Numbered from the stretch's first letter, positions 36,012 through 45,901 are shown. The stretch is DNA of 64,000 nt from Desulfuromonadaceae bacterium (GCA_028681335.1 JAQUIT010000008.1:93578-157577), one strand, 5' to 3'. Numbers and translations are program-made. The notes: a model not told the origin generated them from the letters alone.

Positions 36012-36938
36012 ATGCTCAAGGTTATTTCTCGGCACCTAATTGGCATATTCCTGTTGTTATCATTTGTCCTGGTGACGCCGCAGTTGGTTGGCGCCACCGA
36101 GGAATATGCCCAGCAGACCGGCCAGGCATGTGCTGTCTGCCATCTTGATCCGGGCGGTGGTGGTGAACTGACAGTGTCCGGCAAATCTTTTGCCGATACG
36201 CACCAAGTCAAAACGGAAAGTCCTGAAAAGGGCATGTTCGTCAAAGTGTTCCGACTGGTCATCGGCTATATCCACTTCCTGACCGCCATATTCTGGTTCG
36301 GCACGATCCTCTATGTACACCTCATCCTCAAACCGGCCTATGCGGCCAGCGGACTTCCCCGCGGTGAACTACGAGTCGGCATCATCTCGATGATCGTCAT
36401 GGGTGTAACCGGCATCATCCTGACCTACTACCGGATATCCTCCTTCGATACGCTACTTCACACCCGCTTCGGCATCCTCCTGTTAATCAAGTTTTGTCTC
36501 TATCTGGTCATGGTACTCTCTGCCTCATTCGTCATCACCGTAATCGGACCGCGTCTCAAGGCAAAGAGGAAGGATCCGTCACCGGCTGAGGCCACAGGTG
36601 AATTTACTTTCGAAGATCTGGCAACCTGCGACGGACAAGAAGGGCGTCCAGCCTACTTTGCTTTCGAGGGAAAAGTCTACAATGCGACTCAGAGTCGCCT
36701 CTGGAAAGAGGGGATTCATATGGGAAGGCACAATGCCGGCAACGACTTGACTGAGGCATTGAAACTTGCGCCGCATGGCCGGGAGAAGGTAGCGGCCATG
36801 AAAACGGTAGGAGAGCTTGTGGCTACCGGCCCCCGAAAAGCCCCTCTGCACGAGCGGGTATTTTTCTTCATGGCGCACATGAACCTTACGATTGTCTTTA
36901 TCATCATCTTGATACTTTCTCTCTGGCGGTGGGGTTAA
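36012..36938 (+). CDS. Fusion of c-heme motif, CopD-like membrane part and cytochrome b5-like domain
   Basis: The ATG at 36012 (AAAGGA upstream) gives 308 residues. The order is signal peptide, CAVCH heme motif, three CopD-like helices (IGYIHFLTAIFWFG with His, then VGIISMIVMGVTGIILTYY and FGILLLIKFCLYLVM), a cytochrome b5-like domain (FTFEDLATCDGQEGRPAYFAF, with heme His candidates in MGRHNAG and APHGRE) and a C-terminal helix. Three heme-type modules in one chain suggest quinol-to-periplasm electron transfer, perhaps to the HAO-like enzyme. A terminator separates it from haoA, so it has its own promoter. Confidence 0.88.
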   Translation: MLKVISRHLIGIFLLLSFVLVTPQLVGATEEYAQQTGQACAVCHLDPGGGGELTVSGKSFADTHQVKTESPEKGMFVKVFRLVIGYIHFLTAIFWFGTILYVHLILKPAYAASGLPRGELRVGIISMIVMGVTGIILTYYRISSFDTLLHTRFGILLLIKFCLYLVMVLSASFVITVIGPRLKAKRKDPSPAEATGEFTFEDLATCDGQEGRPAYFAFEGKVYNATQSRLWKEGIHMGRHNAGNDLTEALKLAPHGREKVAAMKTVGELVATGPRKAPLHERVFFFMAHMNLTIVFIIILILSLWRWG

Positions 36939-37127
36939 GCGATAAAGACTCCCTATCTTTGGCAGCAGGATTCTAGCGCGTCTCGGCGGCGGGGAGTTCG
37001 CCTTTCCAGCCATAACAACGGCATCAGTGCTGGGCGTGGGCTGGCGGATAAAATCAGGTGATGTTTTTGTGCTGCCGAGTAGGAGGGTAAAAGTATAGAC
37101 ATCCAATAAATCATATACAAACAGTTT

Positions 37128-37141
37128 TTGACTTTGGTCAA
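37128..37141 (+). promoter_or_regulatory. Crp/Fnr-type site upstream of the nar operon
   Basis: TTGAC-TTTG-GTCAA lies 172 bases before narC. It is identical to the site before haoA. Confidence 0.75.
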
Positions 37142-37162
37142 AGATTTAAATGTAAAGAGGTG

Positions 37163-37180
37163 TAGTAGTAATCACTACTA
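37163..37180 (+). promoter_or_regulatory. Second inverted repeat in the nar control region
   Basis: Perfect 7-bp arms TAGTAGT and ACTACTA flank AATC, centred 37 bases downstream of the Fnr-type box and overlapping the expected -10 region. It could be an operator for a second, possibly nitrate-sensing, regulator. Confidence 0.5.
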
Positions 37181-37312
37181 ATATATGCGGTTTTTTAAAA
37201 AATCTTTTTATTTAGTACCTTAGGCGGCAAGCGGTTGATTGCACGGTAGTCTAGATAGTAGACATGCTCTACAAACAAAGTCTCATTTACAGACCATAGA
37301 GGGGAAAACCGT

Positions 37313-38104
37313 ATGGTAAATTCAGGCAGGATTCTAAACTGTTTCATGACATTACTGATTTTATTGTCAATTAGCTTACCCGCCTGGGCAGACCAGGGCA
37401 AGGATCTGTTTGACAAGCAATGCTCAGGTTGCCATACGATCGGTGGCGGCGACAGCGGCGGCCCTGACCTGAAGGGTGTGGCCGCAAAGCGGTCACACGA
37501 GTGGCTTGAATCGGTCATCATAGAACCGGACAAGCTGACGGCGAACAAAGACCCTATCCAGGCCGAACTGGTAAAAAAATACGGCTACGAGATGCCGAAC
37601 CTGGGTATCGGCCATGAGGATGCCCTGAAGATAATCGCCTATCTTTCGGGAGCAGGCGGCACCGACGCGGCTTCAGCCGTTACGCCGGCCGGCGAACAGA
37701 TGGCAGCGGTTGTGACGCCGGAGCTAATCGCCCAGGGAAAAGCGCTCTTCACCGGGAGTACACGCATGGCCAAGGGCGGAGCCCCCTGCCTTTCCTGTCA
37801 CCCCTTCGCCTATCCGGGCATTGCGGGGGGAAACCTCTCAATTGCCGATCTGAATAAGTCCTACCAAAAGATGGGGGATGTGGGGATGATGGGTGCGCTC
37901 AAGTCGCTCAAGTTCCCAACCATGAAGAAGATTTATGCCGACAGGGCGCTGACCGATGCTGAAATAGCGGCACTGATGGCGCTTTTCAAGGACTCTGCGG
38001 TACAGACGGGGGGCGGAGCTCGCGTATCCTTACCCCTGATGGGCGGAGGTTTGTTTGTGCTGCTGCTACTGGGATTGGCTCTCTACAAGAGGAGGATCAG
38101 ATAA
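37313..38104 (+). CDS. narC: Diheme cytochrome c of the nitrate reductase operon (NarC-like)
   Basis: The 263-residue protein has a signal peptide (cleavage near AWA), a first c domain with CSGCHTIGGG, a second with CLSCHPFAYPG, and a C-terminal membrane helix (LFVLLLLGLALY) with a basic tail. Such cytochromes associate with NarGHI in Thermus and some Geobacter-type operons and may take electrons from NarI or pass them on. Its stop overlaps the narG start by one base (TAATG), so it belongs to the operon. It is the first gene after the control region. Confidence 0.92.
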   Translation: MVNSGRILNCFMTLLILLSISLPAWADQGKDLFDKQCSGCHTIGGGDSGGPDLKGVAAKRSHEWLESVIIEPDKLTANKDPIQAELVKKYGYEMPNLGIGHEDALKIIAYLSGAGGTDAASAVTPAGEQMAAVVTPELIAQGKALFTGSTRMAKGGAPCLSCHPFAYPGIAGGNLSIADLNKSYQKMGDVGMMGALKSLKFPTMKKIYADRALTDAEIAALMALFKDSAVQTGGGARVSLPLMGGGLFVLLLLGLALYKRRIR

Positions 38105-41100
38105 TGTCGAACGAGCGAATCAAGGATGACCATTCTCCATGCGACCGGGGTTGGGAGGAGTTTTACCGGAACCGATGGCAGTACGACAAGGTTGTGCGCA
38201 GCACCCATGGGGTAAACTGCACCGGCGGTTGCAGCTGGATGGTACATGTCAAGGACGGCATCGTTGGCTGGGAACTGCAGGCCAATGACTATCCGCAGTT
38301 CAACGGCGATCTGCCCAATCATGAGCCTCGTGGCTGTCCACGCGGAGCCAGTTTTTCCTGGTACCTCTACAGCCCATTGCGAGTCAAGCATCCCTATATG
38401 CGTGGTGTTTTGATCGATCTCTGGCGTCAGGCCCGTGCCCTTCATGACGACCCGGTTGCTGCGTGGAGTAGCATCGTCGAGAACCCCGAGGCGCGAGAGA
38501 GTTATGTCAGCAAGCGTGGCATGGGCGGGTTCCGCCGTGCCTCATGGGACGAGGCGACCGAGCTGATCGCCGCTTCCTCGCTGTACACGGCCAAAAAACA
38601 TGGCCCGGACCGGGTGATCGGCTTTTCGCCCATCCCTGCCATGTCGATGATCAGTTATGCAGCCGGTACCCGATTCCTTCAGCTTCTTGGCGGCGTTGCG
38701 ATGAGCTTCTATGACTGGTACTGCGATCTGCCGCCGGCATCGCCGCAGGTCTGGGGCGAGCAAACCGACGTCAACGAGTCGGCCGACTGGTATAACGCCT
38801 CTTACATCGTCCTCTGCGGTTCCAATGTTCCGATGACCCGCACACCGGATGCCCACTTCATGACTGAGGCCCGCTACCGCGGCACTAAGGTGGTGGTTAT
38901 GTCCCCCGATTACAGCGCGGCCAGCAAGTTTGCCGATGCCTGGCTTCCGGTGGAACAGGGGCACGACGGTGCATTCTGGATGGCGGTCAACCATGTGATC
39001 CTGACCGAATTCTACGCCAATCGCCAGGTACCCTTCTTTGATGAATATGTACGCAAGTACACCGATCTCCCTTTCCTGGTGAAACTGACGGAAAAGGACG
39101 GCGCATTACGGCAAGGAGAATTCCTCCGTGCATCCGAGCTGGAGCGGGGTGAAGGGATCGAAAATGCCGACTGGACCCTTTGTGTCGGCGACTCTGCCGG
39201 GAATGTCCGCTTCCCCCATGGCAGCGTCGGTTCACGCTGGAGCAAGCAGGAGGGGAACTGGAACCTGGATATGATGGATATGGTAGATGGCAAGGATATC
39301 GACTGCAGTCTGACCAACCTGGGCCAGGATACCCGCACGGTCCGTTTCTCCTTCGAGGCCGATGGCGATCTGCTCCGGGCTGTCCCGACCCGCCGCGTCA
39401 TGACGAAAGATGGGGAGGTGACGGTTTCTACTGTATTTGACCTCCTTATGGCGCAATTTGGTGTTTCACGCGGCCTGAGTGGCGACTATCCGGAGAACTA
39501 CCAGGATGACAAGCCGTTTACCCCCGCATGGCAGGAAAAATATACCGGCATTGCAGCCGACACCCTAATTACAATCGCTCGCGAATGGGCTGTGAATGGC
39601 GAACAGAGCACCGGTCGCAACATGATAATCATTGGCGCCGGCGTCAACCATTGGTACCACAACGACTTGATCTACCGGGCCGCTATCACCGCCCTGATCC
39701 TGACCGGAAGCGTTGGGAGGAACGGCGCCGGCTTGGCTCATTATGTCGGCCAGGAAAAGGTCGTACCACTGGCACCCTGGACTTCCATTGCCATGGCCCA
39801 GGACTGGACAAAGGCGTCGCGGCTGCAGAACACCCCGAGCTTCTGGTATATGCACTCGGACCAGTGGCGTTATGATCGCAATTTTGTCGATTACTTCAAA
39901 CCCGAGACCGGCGAGAATATGCCGATGCACACCGCTGACTTCAACGCCAAAGCGGTCCGTCTTGGCTGGTTACCCTTTGCTCCACATTTCAATGAGAACC
40001 CGATCCGCCTGATGGAGGAAGCAGCGGCTGCCGGAGCGGAAACCGACGACGAAATCCGCGCTTGGCTCGTCAAGCGCCTCAAGAGTGGCGAGACTCGCTT
40101 CGCAATAGAAGATCCGGACGGCGCGGGCAACTCCCCCAAGGTCTGGTTTATCTGGCGCGGCAACGCGATCTCCTCAAGCGCCAAGGGACACGAGTTTTTT
40201 CTCAAGCATGTCATCGGTGCTCCCAACAGCAGCTTTACCGCCAAAGAAGTCGCCAAGGGACAGGTCAAGGATATCGTCTGGCATGAACAGGCTCCCACCG
40301 GCAAGATGGATCTGGTGGTGGATCTCAACTTCCGCATGGATACCTCGACACTCTACTCGGACATCGTCCTGCCGGCGGCAACCTGGTACGAGAAATCCGA
40401 CCTGAACACCACCGACATGCACTCCTTTGTCAACTGCATGGATGCCGCCGTTGATCCGGCCTGGGAATCCAAATCCGATTGGGACATCTTCGCCGGAATC
40501 GCCAAAAAGGTCAGCCAACTGGCACCGAAGCACTTCCCCGTACCGTTCAAGGACATAATAGCCGCACCGCTGCAGCACGACACGCCGGGTGAAATCGCCC
40601 AACGGAGTGTGAAGGACTGGAAGCTGGGTGAATGTGACGCAATTCCGGGCAAGACCATGCCGAACCTCCCTGTCGTGGAGCGAGACTACGTCAATCTCTA
40701 CAACCGCTTCATGTCGCTTGGCCCACACATCGGCCACCTTCATGCCCACGGGGTCAGCTGGGAGGCGGATGATGTCCATGAACAGCTTCTCAAGACCATG
40801 CCGACTCGTTCCTGGGGAGGCAAAACTTTTATCGATATGGAGGACGTACGTAATGTCGCCGACGTGATCATGGCTCTCGCCCCAGAGACCAACGGCGAGC
40901 TGGCCTATCGCGCCTATCAGACCCTCGAAAAAAGAGTCGGTAAGCCGTTGGCCCAGATATCGTCCGGCGACCGTAACTTCCGCATCACCTGGGAGGAGGT
41001 CACTCAGAAACCGCGCCGCCACCTCAGTAGTCCCGTCTGGAGTGGACTTGTCAACGAAAACCGTCCCTATGCACCGTTCACTCTGAACGTGGAGCATGGG

Positions 41101-41679
41101 GTGCCATGGCGAACCCTCTCCGGACGACAGTCACTGTACCTCGACCACCCTTACTATGGCGAGTTCAACGAAGGTCTGCCGACCTTCAAAGGGAAGCTCA
41201 ATCCGGCAATACTTGACGAAGTCGAAGGGGAAACCGGTCTGATCCTGAACTTCCTGACCCCGCACGGAAAATGGAGTATTCACTCTACTTACAGTGACAA
41301 TCTGAGGATGCTGACCCTCTCGCGAGGCGGCCCGGTCGTCTGGCTTAACCACGAAGATGCAGCAAGTGCTGGGATCGAGGACAATGAGGAGATTGAGGTC
41401 TTTAACGCCAACGGTGTGGTGACCAGCCGTGCCGTTGTTTCATCACGCATTCCGCGCGGGGCGGCGGTCATGTACCACGCGCCGGAGCGCACCCTTAATG
41501 TCAAAAAGTCCCGAAAAAGCGGAAAGCGCGGCGGCGTACACAACAGCCTCTCCCGCATCCGCCTGAAGCCGACCCTGATGCTCGGCGGTTACGCACAATT
41601 CAGTTATTACTTCAACTACTGGGGACCGACCGGCGTAAACCGTGACAGCTATGTAGTAGTCAGAAAGTTGAGGGGGTGA
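38104..41679 (+). CDS. narG: Respiratory nitrate reductase alpha subunit
   Basis: The 1191-residue molybdenum subunit reduces nitrate to nitrite. The FS0 4Fe-4S ligands appear as H35, C39, C43 and C78 (HGVNCTGGC, then RGCPRG). The Mo-ligand region is YDWYCDLPPASPQ with D204. The remainder matches bis-MGD enzymes to the C-terminus. I see no twin-Arg leader in the first 30 residues, so the active site probably faces the cytoplasm as in E. coli NarG. It is followed 4 bases later by narH. Confidence 0.98.
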   Translation: MSNERIKDDHSPCDRGWEEFYRNRWQYDKVVRSTHGVNCTGGCSWMVHVKDGIVGWELQANDYPQFNGDLPNHEPRGCPRGASFSWYLYSPLRVKHPYMRGVLIDLWRQARALHDDPVAAWSSIVENPEARESYVSKRGMGGFRRASWDEATELIAASSLYTAKKHGPDRVIGFSPIPAMSMISYAAGTRFLQLLGGVAMSFYDWYCDLPPASPQVWGEQTDVNESADWYNASYIVLCGSNVPMTRTPDAHFMTEARYRGTKVVVMSPDYSAASKFADAWLPVEQGHDGAFWMAVNHVILTEFYANRQVPFFDEYVRKYTDLPFLVKLTEKDGALRQGEFLRASELERGEGIENADWTLCVGDSAGNVRFPHGSVGSRWSKQEGNWNLDMMDMVDGKDIDCSLTNLGQDTRTVRFSFEADGDLLRAVPTRRVMTKDGEVTVSTVFDLLMAQFGVSRGLSGDYPENYQDDKPFTPAWQEKYTGIAADTLITIAREWAVNGEQSTGRNMIIIGAGVNHWYHNDLIYRAAITALILTGSVGRNGAGLAHYVGQEKVVPLAPWTSIAMAQDWTKASRLQNTPSFWYMHSDQWRYDRNFVDYFKPETGENMPMHTADFNAKAVRLGWLPFAPHFNENPIRLMEEAAAAGAETDDEIRAWLVKRLKSGETRFAIEDPDGAGNSPKVWFIWRGNAISSSAKGHEFFLKHVIGAPNSSFTAKEVAKGQVKDIVWHEQAPTGKMDLVVDLNFRMDTSTLYSDIVLPAATWYEKSDLNTTDMHSFVNCMDAAVDPAWESKSDWDIFAGIAKKVSQLAPKHFPVPFKDIIAAPLQHDTPGEIAQRSVKDWKLGECDAIPGKTMPNLPVVERDYVNLYNRFMSLGPHIGHLHAHGVSWEADDVHEQLLKTMPTRSWGGKTFIDMEDVRNVADVIMALAPETNGELAYRAYQTLEKRVGKPLAQISSGDRNFRITWEEVTQKPRRHLSSPVWSGLVNENRPYAPFTLNVEHGVPWRTLSGRQSLYLDHPYYGEFNEGLPTFKGKLNPAILDEVEGETGLILNFLTPHGKWSIHSTYSDNLRMLTLSRGGPVVWLNHEDAASAGIEDNEEIEVFNANGVVTSRAVVSSRIPRGAAVMYHAPERTLNVKKSRKSGKRGGVHNSLSRIRLKPTLMLGGYAQFSYYFNYWGPTGVNRDSYVVVRKLRG

Positions 41680-41683
41680 GGCG

Positions 41684-43135
41684 ATGAACGTACGAGCACA
41701 ACTGGTAATGGTATTCAATCTGGACAAGTGCATCGGCTGCCACACCTGCAGTATTTCCTGCAAGAACATCTGGACCGATCGCAAAGGTGCCGAGTACATG
41801 TGGTGGAACAACGTCGAGACCAAACCGGGCGTCGGCTATCCCCAAAAGTGGGAAAACCAGGACATATTCAAGGGTGGCTGGCAACGTGAAGGGGGCAAGC
41901 TGAAGCTTCGAGCCCTCGGCAAGGGACCGACACTTCTCAATATGTTCTTTCAGCCCAACATGCCGAAACTCGATGATTACTATGAACCCTTCGACTTCGA
42001 CTACAGCAACCTCTACAAAGCCCCTCCCGGCAGCGATCAACCGGTGGCCGAGGCTTTCTCCCAGATATCCGGGGAGCGAATAGAGAAGATCACGGGTGGT
42101 CCCAACTGGGACGACGACCTCTCCGGCTCTCAAATATATGCCGCCAATGACTCCAACCTGGAAGACCGCACCCTTGTAGAAGATTACGGGCGCATGTTCA
42201 TGCAGTACCTTCCCCGTATCTGCAATCACTGCCTGAACCCGGCCTGTGTCGCCTCCTGCCCGTCGCGGGCGATATATAAACGGGGCGAAGACGGCGTGGT
42301 GCTGGTGGATCAGGAAGTCTGCAAAGGGTGGCGCTTTTGTACCAGCGCCTGCCCGTACAAGAAGGTCTATTTCAACTGGCAGAGCGGCAAGGCGGAAAAG
42401 TGTATCTTCTGTTTCCCACGTACTGAAACTGGCCAGTGCAATGCCTGCGCCCACAGTTGCGTCGGCAGGATCCGCCATGTCGGCGTGCTGCTCTACGATG
42501 CCGATAGGGTGGAAGAGGCGCTGCTCAAGCCGGATGACCAGCTCGTCGCGGCTCACCGCGACGTCATCCTGGATCCGCATGATCCGAAGGTACGGGAAGC
42601 TGCTCGCACAAACGGCGTCTCGGATCAGTGGCTGGAGGCGGCCGAGAAGTCACCGGTATACGCCCTGGTGAAGGAATTTGCGGTGGCACTGCCGTTGCAC
42701 CCTGAATTCCGGACTATGCCGATGGCCTACTACATCCCATCGCTCTCACCAGTCATTTCCAGCGGAGGCGATCTCCATGAACTGGCCGACCATGGCACGT
42801 TCCCCATTCTCGAAAAGATGCGGGCACCAATCAGTTTTCTGGCAAGCCTCCTGTCAGGCGGCAATCAGGAAGTTATTGCCGATATTTTGCGCAAACAGAT
42901 AGCACTGAGGCTCTTCAAGCGCGCCGGCAATCTTGGTCAGCCCGTCGAAGAATCTATCCTGAAAAATGCGGGACTCGACGAAGAGGGGGCTAACCGTCTC
43001 TATCGCCTCTTCACCATCGCTCCGTATCGCGAACGGAACGTCATCCCGACCCAGCAGCGTGAAGAGCAGGACTCATGTCAGCGTAAGGGTGCCAGTGGTT
43101 TCGGCATTCTGAAAAAGACAAGGGGGCCGAAATGA
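41684..43135 (+). CDS. narH: Nitrate reductase beta subunit, four-cluster iron-sulfur protein
   Basis: The 483-residue subunit relays electrons from NarI to NarG. The Cys groups are CIGCHTCSISCKN, CNHCLNPACVASCP, and CKGWRFCTSACP with CIFCFPRTETGQCNACAHSC. The Trp in CKGWRFC marks the 3Fe-4S cluster, as in other NarH. GGGTGAGG precedes the start and it overlaps narJ by ATGA. Length is slightly short compared with enterobacterial NarH, mainly at the C-terminus. Confidence 0.97.
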   Translation: MNVRAQLVMVFNLDKCIGCHTCSISCKNIWTDRKGAEYMWWNNVETKPGVGYPQKWENQDIFKGGWQREGGKLKLRALGKGPTLLNMFFQPNMPKLDDYYEPFDFDYSNLYKAPPGSDQPVAEAFSQISGERIEKITGGPNWDDDLSGSQIYAANDSNLEDRTLVEDYGRMFMQYLPRICNHCLNPACVASCPSRAIYKRGEDGVVLVDQEVCKGWRFCTSACPYKKVYFNWQSGKAEKCIFCFPRTETGQCNACAHSCVGRIRHVGVLLYDADRVEEALLKPDDQLVAAHRDVILDPHDPKVREAARTNGVSDQWLEAAEKSPVYALVKEFAVALPLHPEFRTMPMAYYIPSLSPVISSGGDLHELADHGTFPILEKMRAPISFLASLLSGGNQEVIADILRKQIALRLFKRAGNLGQPVEESILKNAGLDEEGANRLYRLFTIAPYRERNVIPTQQREEQDSCQRKGASGFGILKKTRGPK

Positions 43136-43677
43136 CAATAGCTGCAATATATGATGCCCTTGCCCGGATGCTTGACTATCCGGAGGAAAAGGAACGGTTG
43201 CAGGCCGATTACGACCTAGTCAGCGCTTTTTTGAACAAACAGCGACTGGAAAGTACCATCTCCCACTTTGGCGAGTTTGCTGACGCCTCATCCCTGGCAG
43301 CGCTGCAGGAAGAGTACGTTGCCACCTTCGACTTCAATCCGGCTACCGCCCCCTATTTGGGACACCACCTGTTTGGTGACAACCAGAAGAAGGGTGGCTA
43401 CATGATCATGCTGAAACAGGAGTTCGAACGATGCGGATACTCCCCCATCGGGAGTGAGCTTCCCGACCATCTTTCGGTGGTGCTCGGTTTTCTGGCCCAT
43501 CTGGCACGACAGGAGGGGGAGGCGGCACGACGGCCGTTCATCGCTGAATGTGTGTTGCCGGGAGTGGAGCGATTAAATACCGCCTTTGCCCTCCAGATAG
43601 ACTCCCACTGGAAAGTGCTGGTTGAAACAGCCCGTATGCTCTGCGCAGAAGATTGTAAGGAGGTGCAATCATGCTGA
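43132..43677 (+). CDS. narJ: Nitrate reductase assembly chaperone
   Basis: The 181-residue all-helical protein of the TorD/NarJ family contains YVATFDFNPATAPYLGHHLFGD, the conserved region (written here in parts: YVATFDFNP and YLGHHLFGD), and RGxxL-type helices. It binds apo-NarG and helps insert the molybdenum cofactor and FS0. It overlaps narH and narI at both ends. It is not part of the final enzyme. Confidence 0.95.
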   Translation: MTIAAIYDALARMLDYPEEKERLQADYDLVSAFLNKQRLESTISHFGEFADASSLAALQEEYVATFDFNPATAPYLGHHLFGDNQKKGGYMIMLKQEFERCGYSPIGSELPDHLSVVLGFLAHLARQEGEAARRPFIAECVLPGVERLNTAFALQIDSHWKVLVETARMLCAEDCKEVQSC

Positions 43678-44345
43678 ACAGCTTCATCTTTGTCGTGCTC
43701 CCCTACGCCGCACTGGCGCTCGTGATCTTTGTAACGCCCTACCGTTACTTCAGCGACCGTCTCACCTGGTCGGCCTATTCCACGCAATTTCTGGAGCGCA
43801 AGACACTACTCTGGGGAATCAATCCGTGGCACTACGGCATCCTTCCGGTGCTGGCAGCCCACTTCCTCGGCGTTATCGCGCCAGGGCCGATGAAAGCGCT
43901 CCTCGGAAACCAGAACAGACTGCTCGTCTTCGAAAGCATCGGGCTGGCGCTCGGCCTCTTCGCACTGTTCGGCTGCCTGCTGCTGCTGCTGCGCCGCGTC
44001 AATACGCCGATCCTGAAGCGGGTGACATTCGCCTCGGACTGGGCACTGCTCTATCTGCTGGCAGCCCAAACCCTGAGCGGTGTCTATGTCGCAACCTATA
44101 TGCGCTGGGGGTCACAGTGGTATCTGCACACGGCGGTCCCGTACCTCTGGTCTCTGCTGACCTTCAATCCGCAGCTTGAGTACGTGACCGACTTCCCGCT
44201 CGTCTTCAAGCTGCATGCGGCTGGTGCCTTCCTGATCGTGGCGCTGTTGCCGTTCACCAAACTGGTACACCTGCTCTACGTCCCGTTCGACTTTCTGAAA
44301 GATCCGCCGATTCTGTATCGCTGGCGGTCAAAAGGGAGTGAATAG
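43671..44345 (+). CDS. narI: Nitrate reductase gamma subunit, diheme cytochrome b
   Basis: The 224-residue membrane subunit has five helices and oxidises quinol, donating to NarH. Axial His candidates are in NPWHYGILPVLAAHF (helix 2) and in HAAGAFLIVALLPFTKLVH (helix 5), the expected pattern for the two b hemes. AAGGAGG lies inside the narJ end, 6 bases before the ATG. It completes the NarGHI complex. Confidence 0.96.
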   Translation: MLNSFIFVVLPYAALALVIFVTPYRYFSDRLTWSAYSTQFLERKTLLWGINPWHYGILPVLAAHFLGVIAPGPMKALLGNQNRLLVFESIGLALGLFALFGCLLLLLRRVNTPILKRVTFASDWALLYLLAAQTLSGVYVATYMRWGSQWYLHTAVPYLWSLLTFNPQLEYVTDFPLVFKLHAAGAFLIVALLPFTKLVHLLYVPFDFLKDPPILYRWRSKGSE

Positions 44346-44408
44346 CAGATTGGGAGGTGATTCTTTTAAGATACCGCCGGCACAACTCAACGTATCAAGG
44401 AGACAATA

Positions 44409-45794
44409 ATGTCATCTCGCGTATTGACAACATGGAACCCGGAGGACAAAGAGTTCTGGGGGAGGGAAGGCAAAGCGATTGCAACCCGCAATCTGTGGAT
44501 ATCCATACCTGCCCTATTTCTCGCCTTCGCGGTCTGGATGGTCTGGAGTGTGGTTGTCGTCAACCTCACCTCCATCGGCTTCACATTCGATTCCAACAAG
44601 CTCTTCTGGCTGGCGGCGCTTCCCGGGATAACGGGCGCGACCCTGCGGATATTCTACTCCTTCATGGTCCCGATCTTTGGCGGACGAAAATGGACCACCA
44701 TTAGCACTGCGTCACTGTTGATCCCGGCCATAGGGATCGGTTTTGCCGTGCGCGATCCGAGCACCAGTTATACCACTATGCTGATCCTGGCACTCCTGTG
44801 CGGGTTCGGCGGCGGCAACTTTGCTTCAAGCATGGCCAACATCAGTTTTTTCTTCCCAAAGGCCCAGAAGGGTACCGCTCTGGGGCTAAACGCCGGACTG
44901 GGAAATCTGGGGGTCAGCGCCATGCAGTTTCTGGTGCCGCTGGTGATAACCACCGGCATGTTCAGCGTCCTATGCGGCGACCCTCAGCTCTGCGTAATCA
45001 AGGGGGAGACCACGTCCATCTGGATGCAAAACGCCGGCTTTGTCTGGGTCCCTCTGATCATCGTCTCAACGCTTGCGGCATGGTTCGGCATGAACGATAT
45101 TGCAAGCGCAAAGGCATCGTTCAAGGAACAATCAATCATATTCAAACGCAGACACAATTGGATTATGTGCTGGCTCTACCTTGGAACCTTCGGTTCGTTC
45201 ATCGGTTACTCCGCAGGTCTGCCTCTCTTGATCAAATCACAGTTTCCGGCGGAGAACCCCACGCAGTACGCGTTTCTTGGCCCCCTGGTCGGTGCGCTGG
45301 TCCGCCCTCTCGGTGGCTGGCTGGCAGACAAAATGGGCGGCGCCTCGGTCACGTTCTGGAACTTTATCGTTATGGCGGCAGCGGTCTTTGGTGTGCTCTT
45401 TTTTCTACCTCATGGGGACGCAGGTGGGAACTTTTGGGGCTTTCTGGTTATGTTCATCCTTCTGTTTTTCACCACTGGTATCGGTAACGGCTCCACCTTC
45501 CGGATGATCCCGGTAATCTTTCTCACTGAGCGGCAACGTGCAGCCGCTGGGAAGGGTGCGGCTGCAGAAGAACAGGCGGTAAAGGATGCGGGCAAGGAAG
45601 CAGCGGCAGTGCTTGGGTTCACCTCGGCGATTGCCGCCTATGGCGCCTTCTTCATCCCCAAGGGTTTTGGAACCTCAATTGCCATGAGCGGCGGACCTCA
45701 AGCAGCACTCTATGGCTTTGTCGTCTTTTACGTGAGCTGCATCATTTTGACCTGGTGGTATTATTCCCGAAAGAACGCCGAGATGCCGTGTTGA
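44409..45794 (+). CDS. narK: NarK-type nitrate/nitrite transporter
   Basis: The 461-residue MFS protein has about 12 helices with the nitrate signature GLNAGLGNLGVSAMQF in helix 5 and FGGGNFASSMANISFFFP before it, plus the second-half motif TTGIGNGSTFRMIP. The charged loops WLADKMGG and KKAQKGT-like parts fit the MFS. It imports nitrate and/or exports nitrite. AAGGAG precedes the ATG. It ends the nar operon; hcp has its own promoter 175 bases later. Confidence 0.96.
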   Translation: MSSRVLTTWNPEDKEFWGREGKAIATRNLWISIPALFLAFAVWMVWSVVVVNLTSIGFTFDSNKLFWLAALPGITGATLRIFYSFMVPIFGGRKWTTISTASLLIPAIGIGFAVRDPSTSYTTMLILALLCGFGGGNFASSMANISFFFPKAQKGTALGLNAGLGNLGVSAMQFLVPLVITTGMFSVLCGDPQLCVIKGETTSIWMQNAGFVWVPLIIVSTLAAWFGMNDIASAKASFKEQSIIFKRRHNWIMCWLYLGTFGSFIGYSAGLPLLIKSQFPAENPTQYAFLGPLVGALVRPLGGWLADKMGGASVTFWNFIVMAAAVFGVLFFLPHGDAGGNFWGFLVMFILLFFTTGIGNGSTFRMIPVIFLTERQRAAAGKGAAAEEQAVKDAGKEAAAVLGFTSAIAAYGAFFIPKGFGTSIAMSGGPQAALYGFVVFYVSCIILTWWYYSRKNAEMPC

Positions 45795-45860
45795 ACTTAT
45801 TGGGTCATACTGGCATGTGGAGTCATTCCCTATACTGGAGAGCCTCTTTTTTCGATTTTT

Positions 45861-45901
45861 TTGACAACAGTCAAGCAATATCAGTTGAAAACGGTTATAG
45901 T
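45861..45901 (+). promoter_or_regulatory. Crp/Fnr-type site and class II -10 box of hcp
   Basis: TTGAC-AACA-GTCAA at 45861-45874 is followed by TATAGT at 45896-45901, 28.5 bases from the box centre, within one base of class II Fnr geometry. It fits HcpR/Fnr-type control of hcp. Confidence 0.78.

Larger units (their letters stand above)
36939..37312. other. 374-bp control region before the nar operon
   Basis: No gene is seen here. It holds the Fnr-type site at 37128-37141, an inverted repeat at 37163-37180 and the AT-rich leader of the nar operon. Confidence 0.7.

Noticed and set aside
40174..41097. Long minus-strand open frame inside narG
   Set aside because: It is the antisense of a highly conserved gene with no ribosome binding site and no protein-like motif.
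41660..42580. Minus-strand 306-codon frame inside narH
   Set aside because: Shadow of a conserved gene in GC-biased codons.
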